Of a stretch of DNA of 64,000 bases, positions 61,401-64,000 are shown piece by piece (position 1 is the stretch's first letter; each line of letters starts with the position of its first letter). Below the pieces are notes generated by a model. That model saw only the letters and a list, made by a program, of their open reading frames with translations, searched no databases and was not told the origin of the DNA. Made by a program: the position numbers and the translations under genes. Source of the DNA: Avena insularis (lineage: Eukaryota > Streptophyta > Magnoliopsida > Poales > Poaceae); the NCBI GenBank assembly GCA_023614405.1, contig JAJUPC010000226.1, forward strand, positions 372,001 through 436,000, read 5' to 3'.

Positions 61401-62577
61401 TTGTGCTTTCTTACGAAGCTAACAGCATGGTGGCGAGGCATGGGGTGCTGCTGATCGGTCGGAACGCTGCAGTGCTCTGAGCGTGCCCGACGGAAGTTTT
61501 TATGGCGCACAACGCGCATGGTCCGCGAGGCGGCGAACGGGTGTGTCTGCGGTGTTGTTGGGACGGTGATGATCACGCGTGCACGCGGCGAGGGCAGCGC
61601 GCGGTCTGTGGGCGTCTGTCGAGCGTGGCGCACAGGGCGCGCTCTCGGCATGCTTGGAGAGCGGCTTGGCATGGCTTGGGCATGTGGACCAATGGCTGGC
61701 ATTGCTCGCGGCTGGGACAGGGAGTGGCGGTGGGGTGCTAGCTTGCTCCCGGACAAGGTTGGCGAGGCTAGTGTTGCTCGTAGCTTGCTGTTGACTATGG
61801 GGTGGCAATGGTGCTCTCGGCCTGCTCACCATTAATGACAATGGCTAGCTTACAGTAGTTTTATTGATTAGTTAAGGTTGTTAGATTATCTACTAAGGCT
61901 AGTGGTGTCCAGAGAGGGAACAAGTTAGGCCCAAAACACTGCTCAACATAGTGTTTTGATTTTGTTTGATTTGTATCTACAACCTGTTTGATGAAATGGC
62001 CGCATGAACTCAAGTTTTGAATTTTTAAAAGATTTTTGGTGGGTGTGCTAGGCATGTGTTGAGGATTCTGTGGATGCTTGGGTTCTGAAAATTGAGCTTG
62101 TTTGAGTGGTTTTGGAAAAAGTGGGATCTTCCCATATGAAATAGATTCAATTTTAAACTATCATTTAAGCTAAGCATTTGAATGTTTCTGGATGATCACA
62201 AAGTGGGCCTTGGTACCTTGTTATGAGTAATATCAAGGGGTGCAAAGATCTATACATGTTTCTATTAAGTTCTAAAAGTTAGAGATAGCCAAAGTAGGCA
62301 TGGGAGTTAATTTGGCCAAAGTGACCATTCACTTAATTTGTTTGTTTTGATTTGTTTGTCTTTGGGAAAAGTGTGGGGATTGTTTAGATGATGTTTATTT
62401 CACCTAATAATCATTTTACAGGCAAAGAAACACATAATCATGGCAATTCAAAAGAATCCAAATTTTAATGCACACTCATATGAATGCTTTCATATTTTTA
62501 ATTTGAAAAGTTTTTGTTAACTCTAAATTTGGTGATTAGAGTTTGACGATTCTAGTTTAATATTTTGGGATGTTACA
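58490..62577 (-). repeat. 5' LTR of Z (4.09 kb)
   Basis: On the minus strand it starts TGTAACATCCC at 62577 and ends GGGTGTTGACA at 58490. It matches 48565-52609 with scattered differences. The GC-rich segment (about 60840-61830) has overlapping chance frames such as 61370-61756. Confidence 0.92.
61302..61310 (-). promoter_or_regulatory. TATA box in 5' LTR of Z
   Basis: Minus strand TATAAATAG; probable promoter for the Z genomic transcript, upstream of ORF0 and gag. Confidence 0.7.
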
Positions 62578-62590
62578 CTGGGTCACAACA
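62578..62590 (+). repeat. Last 13 bp of the X 3' LTR
   Basis: CTGGGTCACAACA corresponds to CTGGGTCACCGCA at the end of the X 5' LTR (35899-35911). It includes the right copy of the Z TSD (CTGGG) and is followed by the X TSD, GACAC. Confidence 0.9.
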
Positions 62591-62595
62591 GACAC

Positions 62596-62856
62596 TATGC
62601 TAATGAATGCCTAGAAAATAAGAAGAGCCAAGGAAACAAACAAGAGACAGTGATACCAAAAATGAAAGAAGATGATAGACAAGTGATGTGCAACAAATGC
62701 AACAAGCCAGGCCATTATGCATCACATTGTCCAGAAAAGAAGAAGTAGATGACAAGCAAGCCTGTGAAGGATCTCAGCCTTGTCACATGTTTCAAGTGTG
62801 AAAATCGTGGACACTATTCAAACAACTGTCCAGAGAGGATACATCAAGATCCCTAG
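62596..62856 (+). pseudogene. gag-like zinc-knuckle frame of element W, second part
   Basis: The frame resumes in phase after X, completing the split knuckle (YANEC). It then gives CNKCNKPGHYASHC, a TAG at 62746-62748, CFKCENRGHYSNNC and a final TAG at 62854-62856. With the knuckle in the first part, W carries at least four CCHC motifs plus one degenerate Cys-rich stretch. No protease or RT follows before the PPT. Such knuckle arrays bind single-stranded nucleic acid in known proteins; here the role is inferred as RNA packaging. Confidence 0.75.
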
Positions 62857-62889
62857 AAAGCCAAATTGTAATCTACTTGAAATTTTTTT

Positions 62890-62900
62890 AAGGGTGGTAG
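62890..62900 (+). promoter_or_regulatory. Upstream copy of duplicated PPT motif of W
   Basis: AAGGGTGGTAG, 78 bp upstream of the terminal copy and preceded by a T-run as there. Confidence 0.5.
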
Positions 62901-62967
62901 TACCCTAGTTTCCTTGAAGCCAACTTGTAACATCTAACCTTTCCAAATCTCGGGACGAGATTTTTTT

Positions 62968-62978
62968 AAGGGTGGTAG
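62968..62978 (+). promoter_or_regulatory. Polypurine tract of W
   Basis: AAGGGTGGTAG, two bases before the 3' LTR start, after CTCGGGACGAGAT. Confidence 0.75.
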
Positions 62979-62980
62979 CC

Positions 62981-64000
62981 TGTCACATCCCAAAATTTTC
63001 CAAATTTTGAAATGTGAAAAATAAATAAACAAAAGAAACAATTGTTGAAATTTAGGGTGAAAAGAAACTTTTTTCTTCTAAATGGAAACATCAAAACCAT
63101 TCTTGAACAAAATTTGAATGAAAAGGGCATCCAACCAAATTTCAATCAAGTGAAATGCATTCATCAATGAATGTATCTTGAAATTTAAAAATTTGGAAAA
63201 GTTAAACCAAAACCTCAAATCTTAATGAAATAAAATCATTTCCAAGATCTCTCTAAGACTATGGATTTGTTTCATATAAATTTTTTTGTCAACAAACATT
63301 TCTAAATGATCAAAAATGATGAACAAAAAATATTATAAAACCATAAAAATTGGTTTCATCCAATTTGGATCCATGGATAAAAACTTATGAATTTAATAAG
63401 ACAAAAGGAATTAATTTCTAAAGCTAATAAAGGTCCTAACTAAAAATCTATACCAAATTGTGAGCAAAGTAATCTTAAAAGGATTTAAAAGATAAACAAA
63501 TATTCAATAAAATTATTCAAATTGGAATCACCAATTTTGGATCTATAAATAAAAAGATATGGATTTTATAAGGCAAAAAAGAAATAAATAAATAAGGAAT
63601 ATTTAAAAGACAAATTAAATCTTGGCGAAATCTATAAACAAATGAAATTTTACTGAAAAATAAAAAAAGAATAAAAGATTATTTAAATAAAAGATTATAT
63701 GGATTGAACCATATTTAATTTTATTTAAATAAAGATAAATTGCCTAAACTAAATAGATAGTAAATCACAAGAAAATTATTTAGAAGACAATATAAAACTT
63801 GAATTAAATCCATAAGCAAATGGAATAAAGATAATCCAAATAAAATGAAGGAATAAAGATTATTTAAATAAAATTATATGGGCTTTTGACCATATTCAGT
63901 TTTATTTAAATAAAGACAAAATCCCAAATAAAATGATTAATTAAATCATGAGAAAATAATAATTGATAATGCCAAAATGGATTAAAACTTATCTAATTAA
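62981..64000 (+). repeat. 3' LTR of W (first 1020 bp; cut by window end)
   Basis: It matches 9003 onward with scattered substitutions and small indels, including two of the hairpin units. AT-rich, no gene. Confidence 0.88.

Larger units (their letters stand above)
48565..62577 (-). mobile_element. Chromovirus Z (same family as Y), complete but inactive
   Basis: This 14.0-kb element on the minus strand has TSD CTGGG at 48560-48564 and 62578-62582. On the minus strand the order is 5' LTR (62577-58490), PBS, ORF0, gag-pol, PPT, 3' LTR (52609-48565). Gag to integrase (57192 to about 52945) is readable in one frame apart from stops, so the family encodes a single gag-pol polyprotein; one base is lost near 52942. 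It is inserted 13 bp from the end of the X 3' LTR. Confidence 0.92.
15419..62590 (+). mobile_element. LARD-like non-autonomous LTR retrotransposon X
   Basis: The element is bounded by GACAC at 15414-15418 and at 62591-62595. It starts TGTAACATCGC and ends GGGTCACAACA. It splits a zinc-knuckle codon series in W, and joining the flanks at one TSD restores that reading frame. Its 5' LTR is interrupted by Y, its interior by solo LTR U and its 3' LTR by Z. Without these, the LTR is about 6.7 kb (5' copy) and the interior about 2.8 kb with no gag or pol, as in large retrotransposon derivatives. The family is not identified. Confidence 0.88.
9003..64000 (+). mobile_element. Non-autonomous LTR retrotransposon W (outermost, runs off the window)
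   Basis: The 5' LTR is 9003-13415. PBS and gag-like frame follow, then a MITE (14527-15064) and element X (15419-62590) as insertions, then the rest of the frame (62596-62856), PPT and the 3' LTR from 62981. The two LTR heads match closely (TGTCACATCCCAAAATTTTCC). Without the insertions the interior is about 1.8 kb and holds no protease, RT, RNase H or integrase. Its size is within what is known of non-autonomous long-LTR grass elements, but I cannot assign a family name. Confidence 0.85.

Noticed and set aside
18259..62577. Y and Z as arms of one large inverted duplication
   Set aside because: Each has its own LTR pair and its own TSD (AAAGG, CTGGG), and the sequences differ throughout; they are independent insertions of one family.
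1..64000. Host protein-coding, tRNA, rRNA genes or CRISPR arrays
   Set aside because: No non-transposon protein domain, cloverleaf, rRNA motif or spaced repeat array was recognised. The tRNA-like matches are primer binding sites.

Overview
This window is intergenic DNA from a plant nuclear genome. It is most likely from a large-genome grass: it holds Tekay/Del-type chromoviruses with an extra upstream reading frame (a layout I recall from rice RIRE3/RIRE8), very long LTRs, tRNA-iMet primer sites and deeply nested insertions. I found no host gene, rRNA, tRNA or CRISPR array. Nearly every base belongs to a transposable element, and all coding regions seen are retrotransposon pseudogenes. The organism is an inference; the element boundaries rest on LTR ends and target-site duplications (TSDs) read from the sequence.

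Left block, 1-9002. The 3' end of an LTR retrotransposon (V, +; 3' LTR 785-4536) sits in a reverse-oriented chromovirus LTR (A, 4537-7310). A appears to lie in another reverse LTR (B, 7311-8399), and B in a third, diverged one (C, 8400-8761). Only 8762-9002 is not assigned to an element; it carries a short TTTAGGG run.

Main block, 9003-64000. This is one nested stack. The outermost element W (+; 5' LTR 9003-13415, 3' LTR from 62981 and cut by the window edge) is non-autonomous. It has a decayed gag-like frame with several CCHC zinc knuckles and no pol. The frame is broken by a 538-bp hAT-type MITE (14527-15064, 8-bp TSD) and by element X (15419-62590, TSD GACAC). X is a LARD-like element with a non-coding interior and 5' LTR segments totalling about 6.7 kb. 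X in turn was hit three times. Autonomous-type chromovirus Y (+, 18259-32081, TSD AAAGG) is in its 5' LTR. A solo LTR U (37680-42613, TSD ACTTC) is in its interior. Chromovirus Z (-, 48565-62577, TSD CTGGG) is in its 3' LTR, 13 bp from the end.

Y and Z belong to one family. Each has ~4-kb LTRs, a TATA box inside the LTR, a PBS resembling tRNA-iMet, ORF0 (acidic, probable coiled coil), gag with one CCHC knuckle, protease, RT, RNase H, integrase and a C-terminal chromodomain, in that order. Both are inactive through stops and small indels, and both share a TGA inside integrase. Such elements could have supplied proteins in trans to W and X, but that is inference.

The points most worth a second look are the fully resolved stratigraphy with an uninserted sister site, ORF0, a ~157-bp satellite-like array inside the V LTR, a hairpin array in the W LTR, a duplicated polypurine-tract cassette at the same 78-bp spacing in V and W, and an imperfect 53-bp duplication in Y that looks like reverse-transcription template switching.
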